64,000 bases of DNA from Clostridiaceae bacterium (GTDB taxonomy: Bacteria; Bacillota; Clostridia; Peptostreptococcales; Natronincolaceae): assembly GCA_018432235.1 (NCBI GenBank), contig JAHDLO010000011.1, forward strand, positions 1-64,000, read 5' to 3'. This document shows, in pieces, positions 43,734 to 53,900 of the stretch. The notes beneath the pieces were generated by a model. It did not search any database. It saw only the letters and a list, made by a program, of their open reading frames with translations, and was not told where the DNA came from. Numbering within the stretch: the stretch's first letter is position 1; every line of letters begins with the position of its first letter. Both the position numbers and the translations under genes were made by a program.

Positions 43734-44492
43734 TTATAAATTGATCTTTACCTCATGTTTTTCCTTTAAAGCGCTTACCTTACCATAGTAGGCTTCCTGC
43801 TGCTTAATAGACAATAGCTGCTTAGCCAGATTGTCACGTACCTCCTGGTAGGATTTAAGGCCGTCTTCTTTTATGGCAGTAACCTTAATGATATGGTATC
43901 CGAAATTTGTTTGAACCGGTCCGCTCATTTCATCAAGGGCTAATTCAAAGGCAGCTTTTTCGAATTCAGGCACCATAGCACCCTTACCAAAGAAGCCCAG
44001 CTCGCCACCCTTTTGGCTGGAGGGGCATTTAGAGTATTTCTCAGCTGCCTCAGCAAAGGAAAGACCGGATTTTATTTCTTCAATAATCTCATCTGCCTTA
44101 GATAGCTCATCAACCAAAATATGGCTGGCATTAATGGTTTTGGGGCTGAAGAATTTGTCCTTGTTGTCCTCATAGTACTGCTTAACCTCGTCCTCAGATA
44201 CAGTAGCATCCTTTAATAGGTTATTTATAGCAAATTGCTTAAGAAGGGCATTCTTTGTTCTCTCCACCTCATCCAGATAAATCTGTTGCTGGTCAAGCTT
44301 TAACTCCAGGGCATCCAGATAGAAAAGCTCTTGGTTAACCAGCTCCTCGATCAGTTTCTGCTTGCCCTCCTCTGTAGCATATTGCTGAGCCTTCATAGGG
44401 TCCAAGGTCATCAACACCATGTCGATATCCTGCTGAGTAATTTTTCTGTCACCTACTGTTGCAATAATGGGATTATTCTTGTTTGTCTCCAT
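43734..44492 (-). CDS. PpiC-type (parvulin) peptidyl-prolyl isomerase
   Basis: 252 residues, AAAGGAGAG before the ATG. No signal peptide or lipobox, so unlike PrsA it is cytoplasmic. An N-terminal helical trigger-like segment (about 1-115; ATVGDRKITQQDIDMVLMTL) precedes a parvulin domain (about 118-215) with INASHILVD, CPSSQKGGELGFFGKGAMVPEFEKAAFEL and FGYHIIKV. The C-terminal helix ends in the basic segment EKHEVKINL. It would assist protein folding. Confidence 0.9.
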   Translation of the reverse strand: METNKNNPIIATVGDRKITQQDIDMVLMTLDPMKAQQYATEEGKQKLIEELVNQELFYLDALELKLDQQQIYLDEVERTKNALLKQFAINNLLKDATVSEDEVKQYYEDNKDKFFSPKTINASHILVDELSKADEIIEEIKSGLSFAEAAEKYSKCPSSQKGGELGFFGKGAMVPEFEKAAFELALDEMSGPVQTNFGYHIIKVTAIKEDGLKSYQEVRDNLAKQLLSIKQQEAYYGKVSALKEKHEVKINL

Positions 44493-45053
44493 AAATACTC
44501 TCCTTTACATATAGCAGCGCTATATCATTGCCATATTTTTTATTTTTATTGCATAGGAAAAATTCAAGCAATCTTTCCTATATAATAAAGTAATAGCCCA
44601 ATTCCCCAAAATCATATCAGAAAAACTAGAAAAAGTCCACCGTTTAGGGAAAGGATATATCTGAGACAATAAATTAATGCCAGAGGGTGCTTATAAATTT
44701 TAGTATATGCAGAGTAATAGGTTTATTCTCTAGGGTATGAGACTAATAACACATTTTAAAAGGAAGCATCTAAGCCATTATGCTGTATGCCTTAGCTATG
44801 GAATTTCTTCATATCCTAATTTGCATATTCAGCATAAAAAGTTTGAGAAAATTCTGTATACCATGCTAGAATTGCTTGACGATGGAAATATTAATAGATA
44901 TACTTGTTACATATTTTATTGTATAGGTAACCAACCATAGGGTGCTATACAATAGAAGGCTTTTAAAGCGAGATCCCCTTGATACAAAAGGCGGATACAG
45001 CGGGCTTTACATTATATTCAATGGAAAAAATACTTATGCAAGGAGTAGATGGC
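44493..45053. other. Gene-free stretch between divergent genes
   Basis: I see no supported gene here. A 67-codon plus frame at 44737-44940 has no ribosome binding site and ordinary random composition. Promoters for both flanking genes should lie in this AT-rich DNA, but I cannot assign them. Confidence 0.4.
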
Positions 45054-46130
45054 ATGAAATTACCACCGTTAAGAATTGGGGAGCTGGTTGCAAATGTTCC
45101 TATAATACAGGGGGCTATGGGGGTTGGCGTATCCCTTTCAAGGCTGGCTTCGGCAGTGGCGAACGAGGGCGCTATAGGCGTTATATCCGGTGTGCAAATC
45201 GGCTATAGAGAAGAGGATTTTGAAACCAACAACAGTGAAGCGAACCTTAGAGCGCTAAGAAGTGAGATAAGAAAGGCAAGGGAGCTAAGCCCCAACGGAA
45301 TTTTAGGCGTTAATCTGCTGGTGGCTATAAACAACTATAAAGAAATGGTTATGGCAGCAGTTGAGGAAAAAATAGATTTGATTATCTCAGGTGCAGGACT
45401 TCCTACAGAGCTACCGGCACTGGTTAAGGGCAGTAAAACAAAAATTGCACCTATCGTGTCCTCCGGAAAGGCTGCAGCTTTAATAACTAAGCTTTGGCAG
45501 CGAAAGTTTGATTATTTGCCGGATTTAGTAATCGTAGAAGGACCAGAAGCAGGCGGTCACTTAGGCTTTTCAGTGGAGGATCTCAATAAAGAGCCGAAAC
45601 CAGAGCTGTCAAAAATAGTGACGGAGGTATTAGAGGCATTAAATCCCTTTACAGCAGCAGCCGGCAAAGAAATTCCCGTAGTTGCGGCAGGCGGAATATT
45701 CCATGGTGCCGATATAGCAAAATTCTTAAAGCTAAAGGCAGCCGGAGTTCAGATGGCAACACGCTTTGTTGCAACCGAGGAATGCGATGCGGATATCGCC
45801 TTTAAGGAGGCCTATGTCAATGCAAAGCAGGAGGATGTTCAGTTAGTTAAAAGTCCAGTGGGTATGCCGGGAAGAGCAATTAGAAATAATCTTCTGGAAA
45901 GATTAGAGATGGGTAATGAGAGAATTAAAAAGTGCTACAATTGCCTAAAGCCCTGCGACCCTAAGGTAAGTCCCTACTGTATCTCTAAGGCATTGATAGA
46001 TTCCGTAAAGGGTGATGTGGAGAATGGATTGGTGTTTTCTGGTACAAATGCATACCTAATAGATAAGATAACTACCGTAAAGGCGCTTATAAAGCAGCTG
46101 GTGGAAGAGGCCGAAGAAGTATATATTTAA
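45054..46130 (+). CDS. Nitronate monooxygenase / FabK-like flavoprotein
   Basis: 358 residues from ATG 45054, with AAGGAG 9 nt upstream; earlier in-frame starts lack a site. A TIM-barrel FMN protein of the 2-nitropropane dioxygenase family (PF03060): IIQGAMGVGVSLSRLASAVAN, ANEGAIGVISG, VIVEGPEAGGHLG, and GGIFHGADIAKFLKLKAAGVQMATRFVATEE. The Cys-rich C-terminal segment CYNCLKPCDPKVSPYC is frequent in clostridial members and could bind metal or a cluster. Detoxifying nitronates or reducing an enoyl substrate are both possible; no acyl-carrier genes are near. Confidence 0.85.
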   Translation: MKLPPLRIGELVANVPIIQGAMGVGVSLSRLASAVANEGAIGVISGVQIGYREEDFETNNSEANLRALRSEIRKARELSPNGILGVNLLVAINNYKEMVMAAVEEKIDLIISGAGLPTELPALVKGSKTKIAPIVSSGKAAALITKLWQRKFDYLPDLVIVEGPEAGGHLGFSVEDLNKEPKPELSKIVTEVLEALNPFTAAAGKEIPVVAAGGIFHGADIAKFLKLKAAGVQMATRFVATEECDADIAFKEAYVNAKQEDVQLVKSPVGMPGRAIRNNLLERLEMGNERIKKCYNCLKPCDPKVSPYCISKALIDSVKGDVENGLVFSGTNAYLIDKITTVKALIKQLVEEAEEVYI

Positions 46131-46136
46131 CTCAAT

Positions 46137-46175
46137 GAGACAAGGGGAGCATATCCGATTCCTTTTGTCTCTTTT
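46137..46175 (+). terminator. Terminator after the nitronate monooxygenase gene
   Basis: GAGACAA (46137-46143) pairs with TTGTCTC (46165-46171) and is followed by TTTT. The loop is 21 nt with some GG/CC extension. Confidence 0.6.
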
Positions 46176-46200
46176 AGTTTCATATAATATAAATAAATTT

Positions 46201-46385
46201 TTATGCACTACTTTTATTTTGCATAAAGGATAGAATAACGCAGAAGCTAAAAAAACAATGCAATGATATCAATATTTACTGTTATAAAGCTGGTCTGGAG
46301 GATAAAAATATATTGAAATACGGTGATATTTATTATATAATTAAAGATAAAAGCTGCATAAATAAATATTAGAAATAATGCATAA
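46201..46385 (+). promoter_or_regulatory. Four TGCATAA motifs upstream of pyruvate carboxylase
   Basis: TTATGCA at 46201-46207 faces TGCATAA at 46220-46226 as a 7-bp dyad. Two further direct copies lie at 46355-46361 and 46379-46385. Another occurs at 50197-50203 before the Spo0E-like and oxidoreductase genes. Whether this is an operator or a chance of AT-rich DNA is unresolved. Confidence 0.25.
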
Positions 46386-46435
46386 AAATACATTTGTTAC
46401 TATTATTTAATACAATATTAAGGAGTGAAATCGGG

Positions 46436-49400
46436 ATGTCTATTAAAAAATTTAAGCGGGTGATGGTGGCTAATCGCGGTGAAATAGCCATTCGTATCTT
46501 TAGAGCCTGCAAAGAGCTGGGAATACGTACAGTGGCTATTTATTCAAATGAAGATAAAACCTCTTTATTTAGAACCAAGGCAGATGAAGCCTACTTGATA
46601 GGGAAGAATAAGGGACCCATCGAGGCCTATTTGGGCATTGATGAAATAATTGATCTAGCGCTTAAAAAGGGTGTGGATGCCATCCATCCTGGCTATGGCT
46701 TTCTTGCAGAAAATCCAGAGTTCGCTAGAAAATGTCAGGAGGCAGGCATTGTATTTATCGGGCCATCCCATGAAATGATAGAACAGCTGGGGGATAAAAT
46801 ACAATCCAAAATAGTTGCCAAAAGCGCAAGTGTTCCCGTAATTCCAGGGGTTGAGCAGCCCATTAAAACGGAGAAGGAGGCAAAGGAATTTGCTAAGCTC
46901 TGTGGCTATCCTGTCATGATAAAGGCGGCGGCTGGCGGCGGCGGAAGAGGTATGAGGATTGTCCACAGGGAGGCGGATTTGATTGATGCCTTTTACAGTG
47001 CTAAAAACGAGGCGAAAAAGGCCTTTGGAATAGAGGATATATTCGTAGAAAAATATCTGGAGAAGCCTAAGCATATAGAGGTTCAGATATTGGGAGATCA
47101 GCATGGCAATATGGTGCATCTTTTTGAAAGGGACTGCTCTATTCAAAGAAGGCATCAAAAGCTAATAGAGTTTACCCCGGCGATATCCATATCTGAGGAA
47201 AAACGTCAGGCCATTTGCAATGATGCCATAAAGATTGCTCAAGCAGTAAGCTATAGCAATGCCGGTACGGTGGAATTCTTGGTGGATAAGCATGGCAACC
47301 ATTACTTCATCGAGATGAATCCAAGAATTCAGGTGGAGCATACTGTTACAGAAATGGTGACAGGCTACGATATCGTACAAAGTCAGATATTAATTGCTCA
47401 GGGCTATCCTTTAAGCTCCGCAGAAGTTGGTATACCCTCTCAGGAAGCTATTGCCATCAGGGGCTACGCTATTCAATGCCGTGTAACTACAGAGGACCCT
47501 GCGAACAATTTTGCCCCTGACACTGGCAAGATAGATGTCTATAGAACCGGCTCAGGCTTTGGCATAAGACTAGATGGCGGAAATGGTTTTACAGGAGCAG
47601 TGGTAAGTCCCTACTATGACAGTCTGCTGGTGAAGGTCACATCGTGGTCAAGAACCTTTGAGGATGCCATAAGAAAGTCCATCAGGTCAATTAAGGAGCT
47701 GGCTGTTGCAGGTGTCAAAACAAACACAGGCTTCCTGATTAATGTACTGAACCATGAGGATTTTATCAATGGAGAATGTCACACCGGCTTTATAGCAGAA
47801 AATCCTGAACTTTTTGATATAGCACCTAAAACCAATAAGGAGCTTAAGGTACTAAGATATCTGGGTGAGAAGGTAGTCAATGAAACCAAGGGTGTAAAGA
47901 AGGACTTTGACGTACCGGTGGTGCCAAAGGTGGTTAAGCCTGAAAATCTGAGGGGGACAAAGCAGATATTAGATGAGGAAGGACCCGAGGGACTAATTAA
48001 ATGGATAAAGGCTCAAAACAAGCTTTTATTAACCGATACTACCATGAGAGACGCCCATCAGTCCTTGATGGCGACTAGGGTGAGAACCAGGGATATGACA
48101 AGAATAGCCAAGGCTACCTCTGTAATGGCCCAGGACCTCTTTTCATTAGAAATGTGGGGCGGAGCTACCTTTGATGTGGCCTACAGATTCTTAAAGGAAT
48201 CTCCATGGACTCGCCTTGAGGAGCTTAGAAAAAAAATACCGAATATATTATTCCAGATGCTCATAAGAGGAGCTAACGGTGTTGGCTATAAAAACTATCC
48301 CGACAATGTCATTAGGGAATTCATTAAGGAGTCAGCTGCTTCCGGCATTGACGTCTTTAGAGTATTTGACTCCTTAAATTGGTTGAGGGGTATGGAGGTT
48401 GCTATTGACGAGGTTAGAAATGTAAATAAAATAGCTGAGGCATGTATCTGCTATACCGGAGACATATTAGATGAAAGTAAGGACAAATATACTCTGAAAT
48501 ATTATGTTGATATGGCAAAGGAGCTTGAAAAAATGGGAGCGCATATTCTGGCAATAAAGGATATGTCGGCCTTGCTTAAGCCCTACGCTGCAGATAAATT
48601 AATTAGAGCGCTGAAGGATGAAATATCCATACCCATTCATCTGCATACCCATGACACCAGCGGTAATGGTGTGGCAACTCTGCTGATGGCGGCCGAAGCA
48701 GGGGTGGATATTGTTGATACTGCCTTCAATAGTATGTCGGGGTTAACCAGTCAGCCAGCCTTAAACTCAGTAGTAGCTGCTCTGGAAAATACCTCAAGGG
48801 CAACCGGAATAAATATTGACGACATTCAGGAAATAGACAATTATTGGAGTGCCGTCAGACCAGTTTATTATCAATTTGAGTCTGACCTGAAATCCGGTAC
48901 AACTGAAGTGTACAAATATGAGATACCAGGAGGCCAATATTCCAATCTTAAGCCTCAGGTAGAAAGCTTTGGCCTAGGGCATCGCTTTAAGGATGTCAAG
49001 GTTATGTATAAAAGAGTAAACGATATGGTGGGAGACATAGTAAAGGTAACACCCTCCTCAAAAATGGTTGGCGACATGGCTATCTTTATGGTGCAAAACG
49101 ACCTTACCGAGGAAAATATCTATGACAAGGCAAAGGACATGACCTTCCCTGACTCAGTGGTTTCTTATTTCCAGGGAATGATGGGTCAGCCTATGGGTGG
49201 CTTCCCTGAGGAGCTGCAAAAGCTGGTGCTTAAGGGAGATGAACCAATAACCACCAGACCGGGAGAGCTGCTGGAGTCAGAGGATTTTGATAAAATACAG
49301 AAGCATCTTGCGGAGAGCTTTAAATTTAATCCTACCAATAAGGATGTACTGAGCTATGCGCTGTATCCAAAGGTATATGAGGAATACATGTCCTATATCA

Positions 49401-49870
49401 ATGAATATGGAGATCTCAGTAGGATGGGTAGCGATATATTCTTCCACGGATTATTTGAGGGAGAGACCTGTGAGGTTGAAGTAGCAGAAGGAAAGACCCT
49501 GATCATCAAGCTTCTGGAAATTGGGAAGCTGGATATTGAGGGGCAAAGGACAATAGCCTTTGAGGTAAATGGCAATAGAAGAGAGATTAAGGTTCTGGAC
49601 AAGGCCAGTGGTGCAGAGAAAAAGGTTAGCTACACCCAGATGGCGGACCCTGACAATATGAAGGAGATTGGTGCCAGTATACCGGGAACGGTGGTAAAGG
49701 TGCTGGTCAATGAAGGCGAGGCTGTGTCAGAAGGTCAGAGCATTATGGTGGTTGAAGCCATGAAGATGGAAACAAATATCTCAGCACCTGCGGCAGGCAC
49801 AATAGATGTTATATATGTAAAGGAAAAGCAGCAGGTCAAGGCTGGAGAGCTATTGATAAAGCTTAAATAG
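46436..49870 (+). CDS. pyc: Pyruvate carboxylase
   Basis: 1144 residues from ATG 46436, with AAGGAG about 10 nt upstream; the frame is open to 46394 without a site. Domains in order: biotin carboxylase (1-450; KAAAGGGGRGMRIV, MNPRIQVEHTVTE), carboxyltransferase (about 520-800; DTTMRDAHQSLMATRVRT, IKDMSALLKPYAA), a linking domain, and the biotin carrier with EAMKMET, where Lys1110 is biotinylated. It makes oxaloacetate from pyruvate and bicarbonate with ATP. It is a single-gene tetrameric type, with its own terminator. Confidence 0.97.
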   Translation: MSIKKFKRVMVANRGEIAIRIFRACKELGIRTVAIYSNEDKTSLFRTKADEAYLIGKNKGPIEAYLGIDEIIDLALKKGVDAIHPGYGFLAENPEFARKCQEAGIVFIGPSHEMIEQLGDKIQSKIVAKSASVPVIPGVEQPIKTEKEAKEFAKLCGYPVMIKAAAGGGGRGMRIVHREADLIDAFYSAKNEAKKAFGIEDIFVEKYLEKPKHIEVQILGDQHGNMVHLFERDCSIQRRHQKLIEFTPAISISEEKRQAICNDAIKIAQAVSYSNAGTVEFLVDKHGNHYFIEMNPRIQVEHTVTEMVTGYDIVQSQILIAQGYPLSSAEVGIPSQEAIAIRGYAIQCRVTTEDPANNFAPDTGKIDVYRTGSGFGIRLDGGNGFTGAVVSPYYDSLLVKVTSWSRTFEDAIRKSIRSIKELAVAGVKTNTGFLINVLNHEDFINGECHTGFIAENPELFDIAPKTNKELKVLRYLGEKVVNETKGVKKDFDVPVVPKVVKPENLRGTKQILDEEGPEGLIKWIKAQNKLLLTDTTMRDAHQSLMATRVRTRDMTRIAKATSVMAQDLFSLEMWGGATFDVAYRFLKESPWTRLEELRKKIPNILFQMLIRGANGVGYKNYPDNVIREFIKESAASGIDVFRVFDSLNWLRGMEVAIDEVRNVNKIAEACICYTGDILDESKDKYTLKYYVDMAKELEKMGAHILAIKDMSALLKPYAADKLIRALKDEISIPIHLHTHDTSGNGVATLLMAAEAGVDIVDTAFNSMSGLTSQPALNSVVAALENTSRATGINIDDIQEIDNYWSAVRPVYYQFESDLKSGTTEVYKYEIPGGQYSNLKPQVESFGLGHRFKDVKVMYKRVNDMVGDIVKVTPSSKMVGDMAIFMVQNDLTEENIYDKAKDMTFPDSVVSYFQGMMGQPMGGFPEELQKLVLKGDEPITTRPGELLESEDFDKIQKHLAESFKFNPTNKDVLSYALYPKVYEEYMSYINEYGDLSRMGSDIFFHGLFEGETCEVEVAEGKTLIIKLLEIGKLDIEGQRTIAFEVNGNRREIKVLDKASGAEKKVSYTQMADPDNMKEIGASIPGTVVKVLVNEGEAVSEGQSIMVVEAMKMETNISAPAAGTIDVIYVKEKQQVKAGELLIKLK

Positions 49871-49879
49871 TATAATGGA

Positions 49880-49930
49880 GGGAGGTTGTTGCCACGGGTA
49901 ATTGACAGCGGTGATGAACCTCCCGTTTTT
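49880..49930 (+). terminator. Terminator of pyruvate carboxylase
   Basis: GGGAGGTT (49880-49887) pairs with AACCTCCC (49917-49924) and is followed by GTTTTT. Confidence 0.75.
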
Positions 49931-50300
49931 CTTGTTTGAAGCAACTGTCTAATTTTGTAGCCTACTGTCGCGCAAAATTAATGTAAAATTTTCCATAATT
50001 TTATATTAATCCCATTTCAGTTATTGATTTAATATACGATTTATAATATATTTAATAGGATTAAAGAATGTAGCTGGGGGAAATTAACATAATATATACA
50101 AAATTTGTACTTATGGGAAAGGAAGTGTGGTATTGAGGCAGTGGGTTATTAAGGCCAGTGAAACAACTAATTCTTTAGAACTATTTTGAGTATATATGCA
50201 TAAATAGTACATATTTATATGAATCATTGAAAGGAAAATTAGCATCAAGTACAGAAAATATACCTTTAGTAAGGAATATTTTTAAGGGTGAGGTAGTTTA

Positions 50301-50477
50301 ATGGATAAAAATAATGAGGATATACAATCTATTAAAAAGCAAATAGAGGAAACTAGACTAAAGCTTAACGATATGACGATAAATATGCCCAAGGGGGTAC
50401 TGAATTCTGAAACGATAAAACTTAGTCAAAAACTTGATAAGCTTCTAATGGCGTACATACGAAAAAGTAAGAAGTAG
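50301..50477 (+). CDS. Spo0E-like sporulation regulatory protein
   Basis: 58 residues, ATG 50301, stop at 50475-50477, with GGTGAGG upstream. The N-terminal helix MDKNNEDIQSIKKQIEETRL is followed by the Spo0E signature region LSQKLDKLLMAYIRK (family SQxLDxLIxxY). Such proteins dephosphorylate Spo0A-P and delay sporulation. It supports a spore-forming host. It is flanked by its own strong terminator. Confidence 0.75.
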   Translation: MDKNNEDIQSIKKQIEETRLKLNDMTINMPKGVLNSETIKLSQKLDKLLMAYIRKSKK

Positions 50478-50571
50478 TCATAGGGCAGATATAGCGAAGT
50501 GACCTAAGGGACACTAGATTTGACGAAAAACAAGGAGCACAGAGTGCTTATGAACATTTAGATATCATAAG

Positions 50572-50608
50572 AATACACAGGCATTTCGCTAATGCCTGTG
50601 TATTTTTA
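50572..50608 (+). terminator. Strong terminator after the Spo0E-like gene
   Basis: AATACACAGGCATT (50572-50585) pairs perfectly with AATGCCTGTGTATT (50591-50604) over 5 nt, followed by a T run. Confidence 0.9.
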
Positions 50609-50807
50609 TAAATTATTACCTGTAAAATTTGTTTTATTTTTGTCAAATGTTATTTATAAAGAAGGAAATTCAGCGGTCTTATAGAAGTATTTATTAAAAT
50701 TGTAGAATATTTATAATCAATGAGTAAATCAATACAAATTATTAATAAAAAATATTTTTCGTAATTGTGTTGGTATTTCAACATTTGGATCAAAAATCAA
50801 AAAAAAA

Positions 50808-50837
50808 TTGCATTATACCAAAAAATTTCACTATAAA
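50808..50837 (+). promoter_or_regulatory. Candidate promoter of the pyruvate:ferredoxin oxidoreductase gene
   Basis: TTGCAT (50808-50813) and TATAAA (50832-50837) are 18 nt apart in a very AT-rich region. A second TATAAT (50855-50860) lacks a good -35. No Rex-type palindrome is seen. Confidence 0.35.
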
Positions 50838-50944
50838 AGTGTTCAAATTTTTTATATAATAATAAAGTATACAAGATACACTTGTTTCATGCAGTTCTAT
50901 CTTTGATAGATAACAATAAATAATTATTTAAAGGAGGATACAAA

Positions 50945-53900
50945 ATGGCAAGAAAGATGAAAACCATGGACGGTAATGCCGCAGCCGCATACATTGCTTA
51001 CGCATTTACTGACGTCGCAGCAATCTATCCCATTACCCCTTCATCAAACATGGCTGAAAATGTGGATGAGTGGAGCTCATACGGTCAAAAGAATATCTTT
51101 GGCCAAACTGTAAAGGTAACAGAAATGCAATCAGAGGCTGGTGCAGCAGGTGCCGTTCACGGTTCCTTAGCAGCTGGAGCTTTAACAACAACCTTCACTG
51201 CTTCTCAAGGTTTACTTTTAATGATTCCTAATATGTACAAAATTGCTGGTGAATTATTACCAGGCGTATTCCACGTTAGTGCGCGTGCATTGGCTGGACA
51301 TGCATTATCAATTTTCGGCGATCACTCAGACGTCATGGCTACAAGACAAACAGGATGTGCTATGCTGGCTTCCGGTAGTGTTCAAGAGGTTATGGACCTA
51401 TCAGGGGTGGCTCACTTAACTGCTATTAAAGGAAGAGTGCCATTTGTAAACTTCTTTGATGGTTTTAGAACCTCTCATGAGGTGCAAAAAATAGAAGTCA
51501 TCGAATACGATGAACTTGCTAATCTTTTAGACTGGGATGCTGTAAAAAAATTCAGAGACAATGCTTTAAATCCTGAGAACCCAGTTTTAAGAGGTACTGC
51601 ACAAAACCCAGACATATTCTTCCAAGCTAAAGAGGCTTCCAATGGATTCTATGATGCAATTCCTGATATGGTTAATGACTATATGAAGGAAATTACAAAG
51701 CTTACAGGCAGACATTATGCTCCATTTAACTATTATGGCGCGGAAGACGCTGAGCATGTAATCGTTGCCATGGGTTCAGTTACAGATGCTATCGATGAAA
51801 CAGTAGATTATCTAATGGCGCAGGGAGAAAAGGTAGGGGTTATCAAGGTTCACCTATACCGACCATTCTCTGAAAAATACTTCTTTGACGTATTGCCTAA
51901 GTCTGTTAAGAGAATCGCTGTTCTTGACAGAACTAAGGAACCAGGTGCAATGGCAGAGCCATTACATTTAGATATCAACTATTTATTCTTCGGTAAGGAA
52001 AATGCACCATTAATTATCGGTGGTAGATATGGATTAGGCTCTAAGGATACAACACCTGCTCAAATTAAGGCAGTATATGATAACCTTAAGTCAGAAGCAC
52101 CTAAGGATAGATTTACTTTAGGTATCGTTGATGATGTAACCAACACTTCATTACCAGTTGAGGGTGTAGTTAATGCTGCGCCTAAGGGAACTATCCGTTG
52201 TAAGTTCTGGGGCTTAGGCTCAGACGGTACTGTTGGAGCTAACAAGAGTGCCATCAAGATCATCGGTGACAATACAGACATGTATGCTCAGGCATATTTC
52301 GCATATGATTCAAAGAAATCCGGTGGGGTTACAATCTCTCACTTAAGATTTGGACACAAGCCAATTAAATCAACCTATTTAATTGATGAGGCGGATTTTG
52401 TTGCTTGTCATAAGCAGGCTTATGTTTACCAATATGAGCTATTAAAAGGTTTAAAGAAGGGCGGAACCTTCTTATTAAACACTATCTGGGATCAAGAGGA
52501 ATTAGATGCTAAGCTGCCAGGTGCTATGAAGAAATACATCGCAGATAACAACATCAATTTCTATACCTTAAATGCAACTAAGATTGCGCAAGAAATTGGT
52601 ATCGGTGGAAGGATCAACATGATCATGCAATCTGCCTTCTTCAAGCTGGCAGAGGTTATCCCAATGGATGACGCTATTAAGTATCTGAAGGATGCAATTG
52701 ATGATGCTTATGGCAACAAGGGTGAAAAGGTGCTTCAAATGAACTATCAATCAGTTGAAAGAGGCTACAGCGCATTAGTTAAGGTAGAGGTACCTGCTGC
52801 TTGGACAAATGCAACTGAAGAGGCTGCTGCTGCTAAAGAAGAGCCAGAATTCATTAAGAATATCCTTAGACCAATAAATGCGCAGGATGGCGACAACCTA
52901 CCTGTAAGTGCCTTTGTAGGTGCTGAAGACGGAACCTTCCCATTAGGCACATCTGCATTTGAAAAGCGTATGATCGCAGTAGATGTACCAGAGTGGGTTG
53001 CTGAAAATTGCATCCAATGTAACCAATGCTCCTTCGTATGTCCGCATGCTTGTATCAGACCTTTCTTAGCAACAGAAGAGGAAATGAAGTCAGCACCTGC
53101 TAACTTCCAAACCTTAAAGGCTTCTGGTAAGGAGTTTGCTGGATTAGAGTACCGTATGCAGGTAAGCCCATTAGATTGTACTGGTTGCGGAAATTGTGCT
53201 GACATCTGTCCTGCTAAGAATAAAGCATTAGTTATGACGCCGGTTGAGCCACAGGTTGAAGCACAACAAGATAACTATACCTTTGGATTATCTTTATCAG
53301 ATAAATCACACTTAACCAATATTGAGACCTTAAAGGGCAGCCAATTTGCTCAGCCATTATTCGAGTACTCAGGTGCTTGTGCAGGCTGTGGTGAAACACC
53401 ATATGTTAAGCTGTTAACTCAATTATTTGGAGATAGAATGATGGTTGCTAATGCAACAGGCTGTTCTTCTATCTACGGTGGTAGTGCACCTTCTGTACCA
53501 TATTGCAAAAACAAAGAAGGCAAAGGGCCTGCTTGGGCTAACTCCTTATTTGAGGACAACGCTGAGTACGGATATGGTATGTTCTTAGGGGTACAACAAA
53601 TCAGAAGTAAAATTGCTGACCTAATGACTGAAGCATTAGAGTCCAATGTCTCTGAGGAGCTTAAGGAAGGCTTTAAGCTTTGGTTAGAGGGCAAGGATGA
53701 GGCTAAAGCATCTAAGGCTGCAACCTATAAAATATTACCGCTTCTTGATGCTGCTAAGGACAACGCACTAGTTGCAGAAATCATTGAGAAGAAGCAATTC
53801 TTAATCAAGAAATCACAATGGATTGTTGGTGGAGACGGATGGGCTTATGACATCGGCTTCGGCGGCTTAGATCACGTTATTGCAAGTGGAGAAGACGTAA

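Noticed and set aside
44737..44940. 67-codon plus frame in the gap before the nitronate monooxygenase gene
   Set aside because: No ribosome binding site and no protein-like pattern; treated as chance.
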